From Chitinophaga filiformis (GTDB lineage Bacteria > Bacteroidota > Bacteroidia > Chitinophagales > Chitinophagaceae), in NCBI RefSeq assembly GCF_021646545.1, contig NZ_JAKIRP010000021.1, positions 1-64,000 of the forward strand: DNA of 64,000 nt, written 5' to 3'. The notes under the pieces were generated by a model, which searched no databases, was not told the origin of the DNA, and worked only from the letters and a program-made list of their open reading frames with translations. This document shows, piece after piece, positions 44,205 to 54,579 of the stretch (positions within the stretch are counted from its first letter, which is position 1; each line of letters starts with the position of its first letter). The position numbers and the translations under genes were made by a program.

Positions 44205-47200
44205 ATGAAAAGAAATGTACACTTACTATTCAGCATTCTGAGCATTCTGATGCTTTTTGCGGGTCCGGCTGGCGCACAGCAGGCCTTAAACCCCGCAGAC
44301 CCCATTGTTGTGTACAACTCCAGCTCCCCCCCTACACCTCCACCTTACGGACGTATCGGGAAATGGGTTAAAACCAACAGGCTGGCCTGGAACACGTCTA
44401 ACTATAAATGTTACATTTACAAGGGACTCGACTTCCGTCTGAAATTCCCTAAAAGTTACCAGCACAATGTTGCTGATGGAAAGAAATACCCCATCTTCGT
44501 TTTCCTTCACGGCCGTGGTGAAGGCGGTAGTGTTTATGACAACGAATACCAGCTATTACACGGCGGACAGCATTTTGATACCCAAACAAGTAATGGCAAC
44601 TTCGACGGCTTCCTGCTCTATGGACAAACAGCGGATGGTAACTGGGGCAATGGTCAGTATGACATCATCAAAGAATTATTAGATAGTCTCGCTATACAGG
44701 TGAAGGGTGATCTGAACAGAGTGATCGTTAATGGTCTTTCTGCCGGTGGTTATGGTTCATGGCTTTTTGCAGAACGATACCCTCATTATTTTGCTTCCAT
44801 TATGCCGATGAGCGGTATCGCTAACGGCGATGGTAGCGCCACTAACGTCAATAATCTTAAATACACCGCCACCTGGTATTTCCAGGGAGGTAAAGACAAC
44901 TCCCCTGCCCCTTATACCGCCAATACAGTGATCACCGCATATCAGAATGCAGGTGCTCATATCACTTATACACTATACCCCAATCTGGGACATGGTACCT
45001 GGACTACAGCCTGGGTTGAGCCGGACTTCATTCCCTATATGAACAGGAATAATATCCTGACCCCATGGCCACTGGGAGGACGCTCAGAATTCTGTCCCGG
45101 TGAGTCATTCAACATTACGGCCGGTATTCCTCCGGGATTTGCTGCCTATGAGTGGCAGAAAGACGGTGCGACCATTCCCGGCGCCACCGGCAACAGTATT
45201 AACATTACCACACTCGGTACCTATGCGGTAAGGGTAAGGAGAACAGCCGGCGGCCCCTGGTCTGAATTTTCTCCCACCCCACTTGTCGTTAAAACAAAAG
45301 CGGGTACTGTTACGCCGCCTATTACAATAGATAACCTTGTTTCAAACGTATTGCCTGCTCCTGATGGCAGCACTACTGTTACCCTGAAACTGCCTGCAGG
45401 TTATGCCACTTACGAATGGCGCACTGTGGGTGGTACCACCTCATTGGGGAACACCAACACATTTGTTGCCGGCGTAGGACAATACATTGCACGTGTAACA
45501 GAGGAGTTCGGCTGTACCAGTAGCTTCTCCGCTCCGTATAAAGTGATAAGTGCTACAGGCACCAATGTACCGGATCCGGTAGGTGGTGTAACTGTAACTC
45601 CCGTTTCAGAAACACAGCTGACTGTGAACTGGAACGACAAAGCGAATCCGGCAAACAACGAGACGCTCTTTGAAGTATATCGTAGCACTACATCAGGCAG
45701 TGGTTACAAAATGGTGGCTAAGATACCCGCTGATGTGCTGGTATTTGCTGACCAGGGATTAGCTTCCAATACGAAATATTATTACATTATACGTCCGGTA
45801 AATGCCAACGGCGCTGCTCCTGTATCAGCTGAAGCCAGTGGTACAACCGAGACAGATGCCCTTGCGCCTACTGCGCCGAGAAACCTGACAGTTACCAGCA
45901 CCAGCTCCAGCTCTGTTTCACTCAGCTGGACGGCTGCTACAGATGACGTAGCTGTTGCTTCATATGATATTTATGTCAACAACCAGAAGTCATATACCGT
46001 TGAAAGCAGCAAACTTACGATGGTAGCTTACGGTCTGACCGACAGGCAGGTATATAACTTCTACGTAGTGGCAAAAGATGCTGCGGGTAATGCATCCCCA
46101 CCAAGCAACCAGGTGACTGCTGCAGCTATCAATAAGGGTATTGCCTACAAGTATTATGAAGGCACATGGAGCACATTGCCTAACTTCAATACACTTGTAC
46201 CGGTAGAAACCGGAAGATCCAACAATATAGACCTTGGTATCAGGAACAGGGATATCAACTACGCCATTCTGTGGACTGGTTTCCTGACCATTCCTGCATC
46301 AGGCTTCTACACCTTTGCTACGAACTCTGACGATGGTAGCAAGCTGTGGTTCAATACTCCTTACAGCTTTAGCGGTACCGCTACCGTAAACAATGATGGT
46401 GCCCACGGTACAAGGCAGGTAAGCAGCTTACCAATGTTCGTGACAGCGGGTGTGTATCCTATCACGGTAGCCTTCTTCCAGGGTACCGGCAGCCAGGTTA
46501 TGAACCTCCGCTGGAGCTCCAGTGCCATTAACCAGAACAGCTTAGTCAATATTCCGGACCAGTACCTGGGTGACACCATGACTATCCCGGGATCAGCTCC
46601 TGTTGCACCGGTGATACTGGGCGCTACTGCTTCTGCATTCAATAAAGTAGATCTGAAATGGAGCGACAACAGTAACAACGAAACAGGATTTGAGTTATAT
46701 CGTAGCGCAACCTACAATGGTACTTATACAGTAATAGGAAAAGCAGGCGCCAATGCAACCACTTTAACAGACAATACTGTTGATGCCAATACCCGTTATT
46801 GGTATAAGGTGCGTGCAGTAGGCTTGTCAGGCGAATCTGCACAGTCAGTGGGTTATCCATACCTGGCGGTATATCCGTTCGACAATTCCGTTGCAGATGT
46901 CAGCATCAATAATAATGGCGGTGCTGCAACTTCGATGACTTATACAAATGCTGACGAAGTGGAAGGCACGCATTCCGCTGTCTTTAATGGAACCAGCGGT
47001 TATGTGACCATTGGCGGCAACACCAGCGGCTTCCTGCACGATGCATTCTCCGCACGCACAGTTTCTGCCTGGATCAAGCCGGTGGTAACAGACAACATCC
47101 GTACAATATTTGACATCGGCGGCAGCACCAGCGGTCTGGCATTGCGTATCAATGCAAATAAACTGGAAGCATGTGCAGCCAACAACAGTACCCGTGTGTC

Positions 47201-50200
47201 AATATCTGCTCCTTTCACCAGCACTGCATGGACGCATGTAGCTGTGGTATATGGCAGCAGCTCTCTGCGGCTGTATATTAACGGCGACCTCGCAGCGTCT
47301 ACTGCTACCAGCTTTAGCAGCATCAGTGCAACCACTGATAACGCCAGGATCGGTCTTTATAATAATACTACTGCATTCAGCTCTGTCAGCACCGCAAATG
47401 GTATTCACTTCAGAGGAAACATGGATAGAGTGGCTATCATAGGCCAGGCATTAACACAGGCTGAAATCACTCAGCTGGCCGGACAAAACCTGCCATTCTA
47501 TAGTGCATTGACACCAACGTTGCCTTCAGCTCCGGCTGCACCAACCAACCTGGTGGCCAGCGCTACTTCTCCGTCCAGCATCAAACTGACCTGGACCAAT
47601 AGCCTGGCAAATGCTAAAGGTTATGAAATCCAGCGCGCCTTCGGCAGCAGTAATGTTTTCGTACTGGTGAAATCCGGTGATGTAACAGGTGCTTCCGGCA
47701 CTTATACAGACACTGCTTTATACGCTAATCAGCAGTATGTATACCGCGTACGTACAACAGGCGACGGTGGTAACTCTGCATACTCTGCCAACGCAACAGC
47801 CGTTACCGGCAATAACCGGCCGGTAATAGATGCCATCGGCAACAGGTCTGCACGTTATGACGTGGAAACACGCATTCCAATCGTAGCTACAGATGTGGAT
47901 GAAGATGCGCTCACGCTGACCACCGCTAATCTGCCTCCATTTGTAACACTGGCCTCCGACGCCAACGGCTCCTTCCTTAGGGTAACGCCAAATGCCGGTG
48001 TGCAGGGTACATACAGTAACCTGGCAGTGTATGCGGCAGATCCGTTTGGTGGCAAGGATACTGCTACTTTCAATCTGACTATTAACGATAATTTCAGCCC
48101 TGTCATAGCCTCTATTGCCAACATTTCCCTGAATGAGGGCGCTGACCAGTTGCTTTCTCTCTCCGCAACTGATCAGAATGCTTCCGATGTACTTACATGG
48201 TCTGGAGCATCATTGCCCTCATTCATCACTCTTACCGGCAGCAACCGTACTGCCAGCCTGAAGGTTGATCCGGGTTATGCTGACGCGGGTGTTTATACAG
48301 TGAAGCTGACTACTGTTGATGGTAACGGTGGTACTGACGACCAGACATTCACCGTAACTGTCAACCAGAAAGATCCGAACTATAAGTTCTTTGTACGCTT
48401 CAAACATCAGACAGATGCGCCGGCGCCATGGAATAACATCACTTCGGTATCTACCAGCAACCTGAAGAACGATAAAGGAGAAACGACGAATGTAGATCTG
48501 CAGTTACTGACCGGCAACTGGTTCACCTGGAACGAAGGTCCGGCCGGCAACAACAATGGCATCTATCCGGATGTAGTATTGAAAGAATATTATTTCTTCG
48601 GATCATGGCCTGGCATCTTCACTTCCGACAATTCTATCAACGTGAGACTGAGCGGACTGGATGCAAACAGGAAATACTCCTTCAAGTTCCTTGCAGGTAG
48701 TTCATGGTCTGTACAGGCAAACAACGGCACCACCGTCTTTACAATAAATGGTGTCAGCAAGCCGCTGAATGTACAGAACAACACTTCCAATACTGCAAAC
48801 TTTGACAATATAAGTCCGAACGGCGCTGGTGAGATCATCTTCAATATGGCCGTAGCCGATGGCACACCGGTTGGTTACCTCAACGCCTTCGAGGTGAATG
48901 CCGTACTGGATGATGGTACACTGCCAGCTGCACCTAAGGAACTGCTCGCTACAGAAGACAATGGCACAGTATCTCTCAGCTGGACGAATATTGCTTACAA
49001 CGCTACCGGTTACAGGATCCACCGTGCTACCGACAGCCTGGGCGCTTACAGCTTACTGGGCAGTCTGAACAGTGCAACAGCCGACAGTTATGTGGATAAC
49101 ACCGTACATGGCAACACCCGTTATTATTACAAGGTTAGTGCTTCCAATTCAACAGGCGTATCTGCTGGTTACAGCAACATTGCCGGTGTGAATGTACCGG
49201 TGAAACCGCCTACCATCAACAATATCGCTGATGTGAAACTGAAAGCAGGTACTTCTACCCAGTTCAACGTGACGGCTACCCCTGACCAGGGCAATACCGT
49301 GGACCTGACAGTAGACGGTCTGCCGGCCTTCGGTAACTTCACAGACAATGGCAACGGTACAGGCTCCTTCAGCTTCAGTCCGACCGCCAACAATCTGGGT
49401 AGCTATACTGTGACAGTGACAGCCACCGACAATCAGGGTGCAGCCTCCAGCAATACCTTTAACGTGCTCGTTACTGATAAGAATACCACCAGTATATACC
49501 TCGACTTCTCTTCCAGCAGTCCGGCTCCTGCGCCATGGAACAATGTGGCAGGATTCCCTTACCAGGGTGTAAGACTGGCCAATGCACTGGATGAATCAGG
49601 TAATCCGACCGGTATCAGCGTAACATTTAACGAAGCATGGGAAAATGACCAGCCTGCAGTAGGTCAGAGCACTTACGACAACTCCGGTATCTATCCTGAT
49701 CTGGTGATGCAGTCTGCAGTTTACGACAGCAGGAACATCACCCATACCGTGAAACTGGCTGGATTGAACAAAGCGAAACGTTATAATGTTGTGTTCTTTA
49801 GCAGTCTGAACTTCGGTGCTGCTTCCAAGGTAAGATACACTATCAATGCGGACAGCGTGGTAATAGATCCTGCATACAATACCTCCATCACCAAACAGCT
49901 GAATGGCATCCTGCCAAACGCTAACGGAGAGATCAATGTACTGGTAAACAAAACCCAGGCAGGTTACTATATGCATATGAACGCAATGGTACTGGAAGCT
50001 TACGACAGTGCAACAACCGTCCTGAATCCGATCAATCTGCGTGCAAACGCAACCGGCGCCAAGACGATCGCACTGCAGTGGTCAGACAGGTCCAACACTG
50101 AAACAGGATACCAGGTATGGCGTGCAGTTTCCGGTGGCAGCTACACACAGATAGCCAGTCTCCCGGCCAACTCAGTAAGCTATACCGACAATAACCTGGC

Positions 50201-51200
50201 CGTAAGCAAGAGATACTACTATAAAGTGCGTGCGGTAAGAGGTCTGAGCAATTCTGATTACAGTAATGCGGCAGATGCGACCACCCTTGGATTCAGTGTA
50301 AATGTAAACTTCAGTGAACTGCTGATCGCACCTGCTCCATGGAACAATACCGGCATGCGTCCACAACAGGGCGTCGTGAAGAGTAACATGCAGGACGGCC
50401 AGAACAATGTAACCGGCATCGGTATCACCATCCTTGAAAACTTCGATGGTATGTACTCTGCGGGTATCAATACAGGCAATAACAGCGGTATCTATCCGGA
50501 CAATGTGATGGTGGAAAACTATGGTCTGTTCCCGGGCAACCATGCAGACTACTACATCACAGGCCTGAACCAGGCACTGAAATATGACCTGGTATTCTTC
50601 GGCAGCTCCGTAGAATGGGAAGATATCACAGGTAAATACACTGTGAACGGAACGAAGATGGCATTACTGAATGCATCTCTGAACAAGAGCGGTGTAGTCA
50701 CCATCCGTGACGTATCTCCTGATGCTTACGGCAGGATCCATGTAGATGTTGATCCTGGTACGGCAACATCCCGCTATGGACTGATCGCAGCTATGATCAT
50801 CAAAGGCCATCTGGATCCCGCTACCCAGAACGACGATGGTCCGATCGATCCTGCTGGTGGTCAGGCGGCCAGAATAGGCGACAACACAATGGCGATGGCG
50901 GCTCCGCCTGTAGCCCTGATCAACAAAGAGGCTGAATTCGGAGATGCGAAGGTATATCCGAACCCATATGAAAATCAGTTCAACATAGACATAGTATTGA
51001 AAGCCGAAACAGCTGTTAGAATAGAGATATTTAATGTCGCAGGACAGCTGTTATATTCAGATTACAAGGGTTCCGTTCCGGCGGGCGCCAGCACCCTGCG
51101 TATTAATACCGGTTCAAGGATTAGTGCGCCTGGCATCTACCTGCTCCGCATTAGCGGTAAGAATGGGGAAACCAAGATGGTCAAACTGGTAAAGCGTTAA
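44205..51200 (+). CDS. Giant multidomain T9SS protein with N-terminal esterase
   Basis: 2331 residues. Signal peptide to ~25 (GPAGAQ). A PHB-depolymerase-like esterase (~60-285) has LHGRGEGG, Ser179 in GLSAGGYG and His263 in LGHGTW. Then: Ig-like region (~290-450), FN3 (457-552, 553-643), PA14 (~643-790, YYEGTW; TNSDDGSKLW), FN3, LamG-like (~886-1095, WTHVAVVYG), FN3, two cadherin-like domains (1204-1390), and three copies of an unnamed ~175-residue module (1391-1571, 1761-1939, 2030-2202; APAPWNN and NSGIYPD) separated by FN3 and a third cadherin-like domain. A type A sorting domain closes the protein (~2250-2331, VYPNPYENQFNI). PA14, LamG and the unnamed modules suggest glycan binding. It is probably displayed or secreted as part of the polysaccharide coat; that is inference. 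Confidence 0.88.
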   Translation: MKRNVHLLFSILSILMLFAGPAGAQQALNPADPIVVYNSSSPPTPPPYGRIGKWVKTNRLAWNTSNYKCYIYKGLDFRLKFPKSYQHNVADGKKYPIFVFLHGRGEGGSVYDNEYQLLHGGQHFDTQTSNGNFDGFLLYGQTADGNWGNGQYDIIKELLDSLAIQVKGDLNRVIVNGLSAGGYGSWLFAERYPHYFASIMPMSGIANGDGSATNVNNLKYTATWYFQGGKDNSPAPYTANTVITAYQNAGAHITYTLYPNLGHGTWTTAWVEPDFIPYMNRNNILTPWPLGGRSEFCPGESFNITAGIPPGFAAYEWQKDGATIPGATGNSINITTLGTYAVRVRRTAGGPWSEFSPTPLVVKTKAGTVTPPITIDNLVSNVLPAPDGSTTVTLKLPAGYATYEWRTVGGTTSLGNTNTFVAGVGQYIARVTEEFGCTSSFSAPYKVISATGTNVPDPVGGVTVTPVSETQLTVNWNDKANPANNETLFEVYRSTTSGSGYKMVAKIPADVLVFADQGLASNTKYYYIIRPVNANGAAPVSAEASGTTETDALAPTAPRNLTVTSTSSSSVSLSWTAATDDVAVASYDIYVNNQKSYTVESSKLTMVAYGLTDRQVYNFYVVAKDAAGNASPPSNQVTAAAINKGIAYKYYEGTWSTLPNFNTLVPVETGRSNNIDLGIRNRDINYAILWTGFLTIPASGFYTFATNSDDGSKLWFNTPYSFSGTATVNNDGAHGTRQVSSLPMFVTAGVYPITVAFFQGTGSQVMNLRWSSSAINQNSLVNIPDQYLGDTMTIPGSAPVAPVILGATASAFNKVDLKWSDNSNNETGFELYRSATYNGTYTVIGKAGANATTLTDNTVDANTRYWYKVRAVGLSGESAQSVGYPYLAVYPFDNSVADVSINNNGGAATSMTYTNADEVEGTHSAVFNGTSGYVTIGGNTSGFLHDAFSARTVSAWIKPVVTDNIRTIFDIGGSTSGLALRINANKLEACAANNSTRVSISAPFTSTAWTHVAVVYGSSSLRLYINGDLAASTATSFSSISATTDNARIGLYNNTTAFSSVSTANGIHFRGNMDRVAIIGQALTQAEITQLAGQNLPFYSALTPTLPSAPAAPTNLVASATSPSSIKLTWTNSLANAKGYEIQRAFGSSNVFVLVKSGDVTGASGTYTDTALYANQQYVYRVRTTGDGGNSAYSANATAVTGNNRPVIDAIGNRSARYDVETRIPIVATDVDEDALTLTTANLPPFVTLASDANGSFLRVTPNAGVQGTYSNLAVYAADPFGGKDTATFNLTINDNFSPVIASIANISLNEGADQLLSLSATDQNASDVLTWSGASLPSFITLTGSNRTASLKVDPGYADAGVYTVKLTTVDGNGGTDDQTFTVTVNQKDPNYKFFVRFKHQTDAPAPWNNITSVSTSNLKNDKGETTNVDLQLLTGNWFTWNEGPAGNNNGIYPDVVLKEYYFFGSWPGIFTSDNSINVRLSGLDANRKYSFKFLAGSSWSVQANNGTTVFTINGVSKPLNVQNNTSNTANFDNISPNGAGEIIFNMAVADGTPVGYLNAFEVNAVLDDGTLPAAPKELLATEDNGTVSLSWTNIAYNATGYRIHRATDSLGAYSLLGSLNSATADSYVDNTVHGNTRYYYKVSASNSTGVSAGYSNIAGVNVPVKPPTINNIADVKLKAGTSTQFNVTATPDQGNTVDLTVDGLPAFGNFTDNGNGTGSFSFSPTANNLGSYTVTVTATDNQGAASSNTFNVLVTDKNTTSIYLDFSSSSPAPAPWNNVAGFPYQGVRLANALDESGNPTGISVTFNEAWENDQPAVGQSTYDNSGIYPDLVMQSAVYDSRNITHTVKLAGLNKAKRYNVVFFSSLNFGAASKVRYTINADSVVIDPAYNTSITKQLNGILPNANGEINVLVNKTQAGYYMHMNAMVLEAYDSATTVLNPINLRANATGAKTIALQWSDRSNTETGYQVWRAVSGGSYTQIASLPANSVSYTDNNLAVSKRYYYKVRAVRGLSNSDYSNAADATTLGFSVNVNFSELLIAPAPWNNTGMRPQQGVVKSNMQDGQNNVTGIGITILENFDGMYSAGINTGNNSGIYPDNVMVENYGLFPGNHADYYITGLNQALKYDLVFFGSSVEWEDITGKYTVNGTKMALLNASLNKSGVVTIRDVSPDAYGRIHVDVDPGTATSRYGLIAAMIIKGHLDPATQNDDGPIDPAGGQAARIGDNTMAMAAPPVALINKEAEFGDAKVYPNPYENQFNIDIVLKAETAVRIEIFNVAGQLLYSDYKGSVPAGASTLRINTGSRISAPGIYLLRISGKNGETKMVKLVKR

Positions 51201-51213
51201 GCTTTACCAGTTT
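51183..51213 (+). terminator. Hairpin overlapping the stop codon of the giant gene
   Basis: AAACTGGTAAAGC pairs perfectly with GCTTTACCAGTTT around a GTTAA loop, and the TAA stop lies in the loop. It is a 13-bp stem without a T-run of its own and is followed by a second, classical terminator. Confidence 0.7.
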
Positions 51214-51218
51214 CTCCC

Positions 51219-51247
51219 AAAAAGTCCGGGCAACCGGATTTTTTTGC
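51219..51247 (+). terminator. Intrinsic terminator before the copolymerase operon
   Basis: TCCGG-GCAA-CCGGA flanked by AAAAAG and a run of seven Ts. It separates the giant gene from the operon starting at 51279. Confidence 0.85.
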
Positions 51248-51278
51248 ACGCTACAGATGTTAAATAATTACAATTAAT

Positions 51279-53468
51279 ATGGATATAATATATTTCGTAA
51301 AGGCCCTGCTGAAAAAGAAATGGTGGATCATTATCAGTACCATCATTGCCGTTGTTGCCGCCCTTTTCTTCACGCTCGGCAAGCCCAGAATGTATGCTTC
51401 CGTAACCCAGATTGCAACCGGATTCACTATCAATGATCAGGTGAAACTTCGTGATGAGAATGTCAATATTTTTGAAGCAGACGTAAAGTTTGACAACGTG
51501 ATCGAAATCATCAACTCCCCCGTGGTAGTTGGCATGTTGTCTTACGACCTGCTTATTCATGACCTGACGAGCAATAAACCGTTTGTTCGTCTGGAAGAAA
51601 AAGACCTGGCTTCAGACGTTTATAGAGCAGTAGACAAACAGGCAGCAGTGGAGATCCTTCGCGGCAAGCTGGACTCGCTCCAGGTACTCTCTTCCTACAA
51701 CCCGGTGGAAAAGAATATCCTGTCTTTTCTCAAGTTGTTTAAATATGACTACGAATCGATCCGTAAAAGGATGAATGCCTCCCGTGTGCAGCGTACCGAC
51801 TACCTGGCGATCGTAGCCACCGCAGAAAATCCGGAGCAGGCGGCCTACACCGTAAATACGATCTACCGGGAGTTCCTCCGCTATTACAGAAGTATGCGTA
51901 CCGAAAGATCAGTGGAAAGTGTAGAATCGTTCGATGAACTGGTAAGACAAAAGAAAGCCGAACTGGATAAAAAAGTAGAAGCGCTGCGTCTGTATAAATC
52001 ATCTGAAGGCCTGCTCAATGTGGAAGTGGCCAGTGGTAATGAACTGGACCTGATCAAACAGTTTGAAAAAGGACTGTCAGATGAAAAGGCCAACTACAAT
52101 ACTATCAACTCTTCCCTGCAGAGCGTAAACCAGCGCCTTGCTGCCGCCAGCCAGGGCAAAACCGTTTTCACCAACAATAACAGTGAGATCATAGAATTAC
52201 GCAGACAGATCAATGACCTCAATACAGAACTGACAAGGAAAGGTGGCAATGACGAAGCGGGCAATGCAAAACTGGCCGGGCTGCGTGCGCAGCTGCAGAA
52301 GAAACTGGGCGCCTCCACTACCGGTACCCAGACGGCTACCACTAAAGACGAATTAATACAGGAGAAAGCCAATCTTGAAGCGCAGCTGAACGCCTCTAAC
52401 CTGAACATGCGTGCCTTGCAGGGCCAGATTGCCAAGCTGAAAGGTTCCGTAGGTTCGTATGCCACTAAGGAAGCTACAGTGAGTAGCTTGCAGGCTGAAG
52501 TGGACATGGCCCAGGAAGAGTACAATAAGCTGAAGGAGAAACTTAATGCTGCGCAGGACAACCAGACTACCCCTGATGTAAATTTCAAACAGATCCTGAA
52601 AGGACAGCCAGCCTTCAGGCCGGAGTCTTCCAAGCGCATCATCATCATGGGTATGGCAGGTATCTCTACCTTCCTGCTGACGTCTCTGATTGTATTGCTG
52701 ATGGAATTCCTGGACGGCTCCCTGAAATCGCCTTCCGTGTTTGAAAAACATCTGGACCTCCGCCTGATCAGTAGTGTGAACCATGCTGACCTGAACAAAT
52801 ACAGCATCCTGGAGGTGTTGCAGAAAACAACCATCTCTGACAAACATTCCAAACAACGGCAGAACACTTTCCGGGAGCTGTTGCGCAAACTGCGATATGA
52901 GGTGGAAAGCAGCGGTAAGAAAGTATTCCTGATCACCAGTACGGAAGCGCGTCAGGGTAAAACCACCCTCACGCAGGCCCTTGCATACAGCCTGAGCCTG
53001 AGCAACAAAAATGTACTGGTCATAGACACGAATTTCTGCAATAATGACCTTACTATACAGATGAAGGCAGCGCCAACACTGGAGTCATTTTCCGTTCCGC
53101 CGTCAGAGCTGAACATTGAAAAAGTAAAGGATATTGTGACCACCTACCCGGTATCGGGCATCGAAGTGATCGGTTGTAAAGGTGGTGACTACACTCCTTC
53201 AGAGATCCTGCCGAAGAACAATCTTTTAAACTATCTCCCCTTCCTGAAGAACCACTATGACTTCATCCTGCTGGAGGGCGCACCGCTGAACGACTATACG
53301 GACAGTAAAGAGCTGGCGCAATACGTGGATGGTGTCATAGCAGTTTTTTCATCCAAGCTGGCCCTGACACAGGTAGACCGTGAATCGGCCCAGTTTTTCG
53401 AAACCCTTGGTGACAAGTTCGTGGGAGCAGTACTGAACAACGTCCAGGAAGAATACCTCGAATTATAA
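51279..53468 (+). CDS. Wzz/Wzc-type polysaccharide copolymerase with degenerate BY-kinase domain
   Basis: A 729-residue inner-membrane protein. TM1 (~13-32) and TM2 (~455-475) flank a large periplasmic region with long coiled coils (RRQINDLNTELTRKG; SSLQAEVDMAQEEYNKLKEK). The cytoplasmic domain has a P-loop-like STEARQGKTT (~554-563), a Walker A' VLVIDTNF (~579-586) and, at the Walker B position, FILLEGAP with Glu instead of Asp. The C-terminus ends QEEYLEL with a single Tyr and no tyrosine cluster. It probably controls chain length and export, with kinase activity doubtful. It heads the plus-strand operon. Confidence 0.88.
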   Translation: MDIIYFVKALLKKKWWIIISTIIAVVAALFFTLGKPRMYASVTQIATGFTINDQVKLRDENVNIFEADVKFDNVIEIINSPVVVGMLSYDLLIHDLTSNKPFVRLEEKDLASDVYRAVDKQAAVEILRGKLDSLQVLSSYNPVEKNILSFLKLFKYDYESIRKRMNASRVQRTDYLAIVATAENPEQAAYTVNTIYREFLRYYRSMRTERSVESVESFDELVRQKKAELDKKVEALRLYKSSEGLLNVEVASGNELDLIKQFEKGLSDEKANYNTINSSLQSVNQRLAAASQGKTVFTNNNSEIIELRRQINDLNTELTRKGGNDEAGNAKLAGLRAQLQKKLGASTTGTQTATTKDELIQEKANLEAQLNASNLNMRALQGQIAKLKGSVGSYATKEATVSSLQAEVDMAQEEYNKLKEKLNAAQDNQTTPDVNFKQILKGQPAFRPESSKRIIIMGMAGISTFLLTSLIVLLMEFLDGSLKSPSVFEKHLDLRLISSVNHADLNKYSILEVLQKTTISDKHSKQRQNTFRELLRKLRYEVESSGKKVFLITSTEARQGKTTLTQALAYSLSLSNKNVLVIDTNFCNNDLTIQMKAAPTLESFSVPPSELNIEKVKDIVTTYPVSGIEVIGCKGGDYTPSEILPKNNLLNYLPFLKNHYDFILLEGAPLNDYTDSKELAQYVDGVIAVFSSKLALTQVDRESAQFFETLGDKFVGAVLNNVQEEYLEL

Positions 53469-53487
53469 CCAAAAGTTTACCCAAAAA

Positions 53488-54579
53488 ATGCCAGGAACCA
53501 CATTTAAAGAACTGTTTAACTTCAAACCACCACAAGCCAACCGGTTGGGATGGATAGACTATGCGAAAGGCATAGCTATCATCCTGGTCGTATACCGACA
53601 TGTGCTGTACGGGTTGAAAAGCAGCGGCATGATTGTCAGTCAATGGATCATTGACGGCAATAACATGTTCTACAGCTTCCGTATGCCACTGTTCTTTCTC
53701 CTGTCCGGGTTGTTCTTCGAAAGAAGTATTACCCGGAAGGGAGAAATGGGCTTTTTTGTTACCCGTGTCAACACATTGTTGTATCCCTACATTCTGTGGG
53801 CTTTCATTCAGATCACCCTGCAAATGCTCTTCTCTTCATTTGTTAACGCCCGCCGTACCGGCGCAGACTATCTGAACATCCTGATACAACCCCGCCATCT
53901 TGACCAGTTATGGTACTTATTTGCATTGTTCAATGTAACCTTACTGTACCTGCTTGTAGCAAAACTTTTCCGCTATGATAAGTTCGCCCAGGTGCTCGTG
54001 TCGCTGGGATTACTTGCCATAGCGCCCCTGGTAAACAGTATCAGTACGCTGTATGACGTGGCACTGCACTACATCTTTTTTTGCATCGGACACCTGACAG
54101 CGAATTACTTTTTTGCAGAGAAGACGCAGGACAAACTTTCTTCTGCCTATGGATTGCTGGCGCTGCTGCCGGTTTTTGCAGCCTGCCAGTATTATTTCCT
54201 GTATCATCTGCAGATGAACCTCTTCCTGTATGCAGTCATTGCACTGATAGGCAGCCTGTTTGTGATCATGCTCTCTTTCCAGCTATCGAAGTACAATGCA
54301 TTGCCCTTCCTGAGAACGTTCGGGCATTACTCCCTGTTCATCTACCTGCTGCATGTACCCATTGTGTCAGTGATCAGGTATTTCCTGCTGGGTACCATAA
54401 TGAAAGAGCATATAGAGATGTTGTTACTGTTGCTGATATTTATCGCCATTTTCTTTTCCATCATCGTTTACCGGATATGTATGCGGCTGAAGCTGGGCTT
54501 CCTGTTTACAGGCCCTTTTAAGGCTAAGCCATACAATCCGCAGCAACCGGAGATGGCCACCAAAAAAAATCATGTATAA
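53488..54579 (+). CDS. Acyltransferase-3 family membrane protein
   Basis: A 363-residue protein with about ten TM segments of the Acyl_transf_3/OatA family. The signature N-terminus is RLGWIDYAKGIAIILVVYRH (catalytic-type His near residue 37), followed by RMPLFFLLSGLFFERSI. It probably O-acylates a sugar of the polymer on the membrane. It is 19 bp downstream of the copolymerase and its stop overlaps the next small gene by one base (TAATG). Confidence 0.87.
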   Translation: MPGTTFKELFNFKPPQANRLGWIDYAKGIAIILVVYRHVLYGLKSSGMIVSQWIIDGNNMFYSFRMPLFFLLSGLFFERSITRKGEMGFFVTRVNTLLYPYILWAFIQITLQMLFSSFVNARRTGADYLNILIQPRHLDQLWYLFALFNVTLLYLLVAKLFRYDKFAQVLVSLGLLAIAPLVNSISTLYDVALHYIFFCIGHLTANYFFAEKTQDKLSSAYGLLALLPVFAACQYYFLYHLQMNLFLYAVIALIGSLFVIMLSFQLSKYNALPFLRTFGHYSLFIYLLHVPIVSVIRYFLLGTIMKEHIEMLLLLLIFIAIFFSIIVYRICMRLKLGFLFTGPFKAKPYNPQQPEMATKKNHV

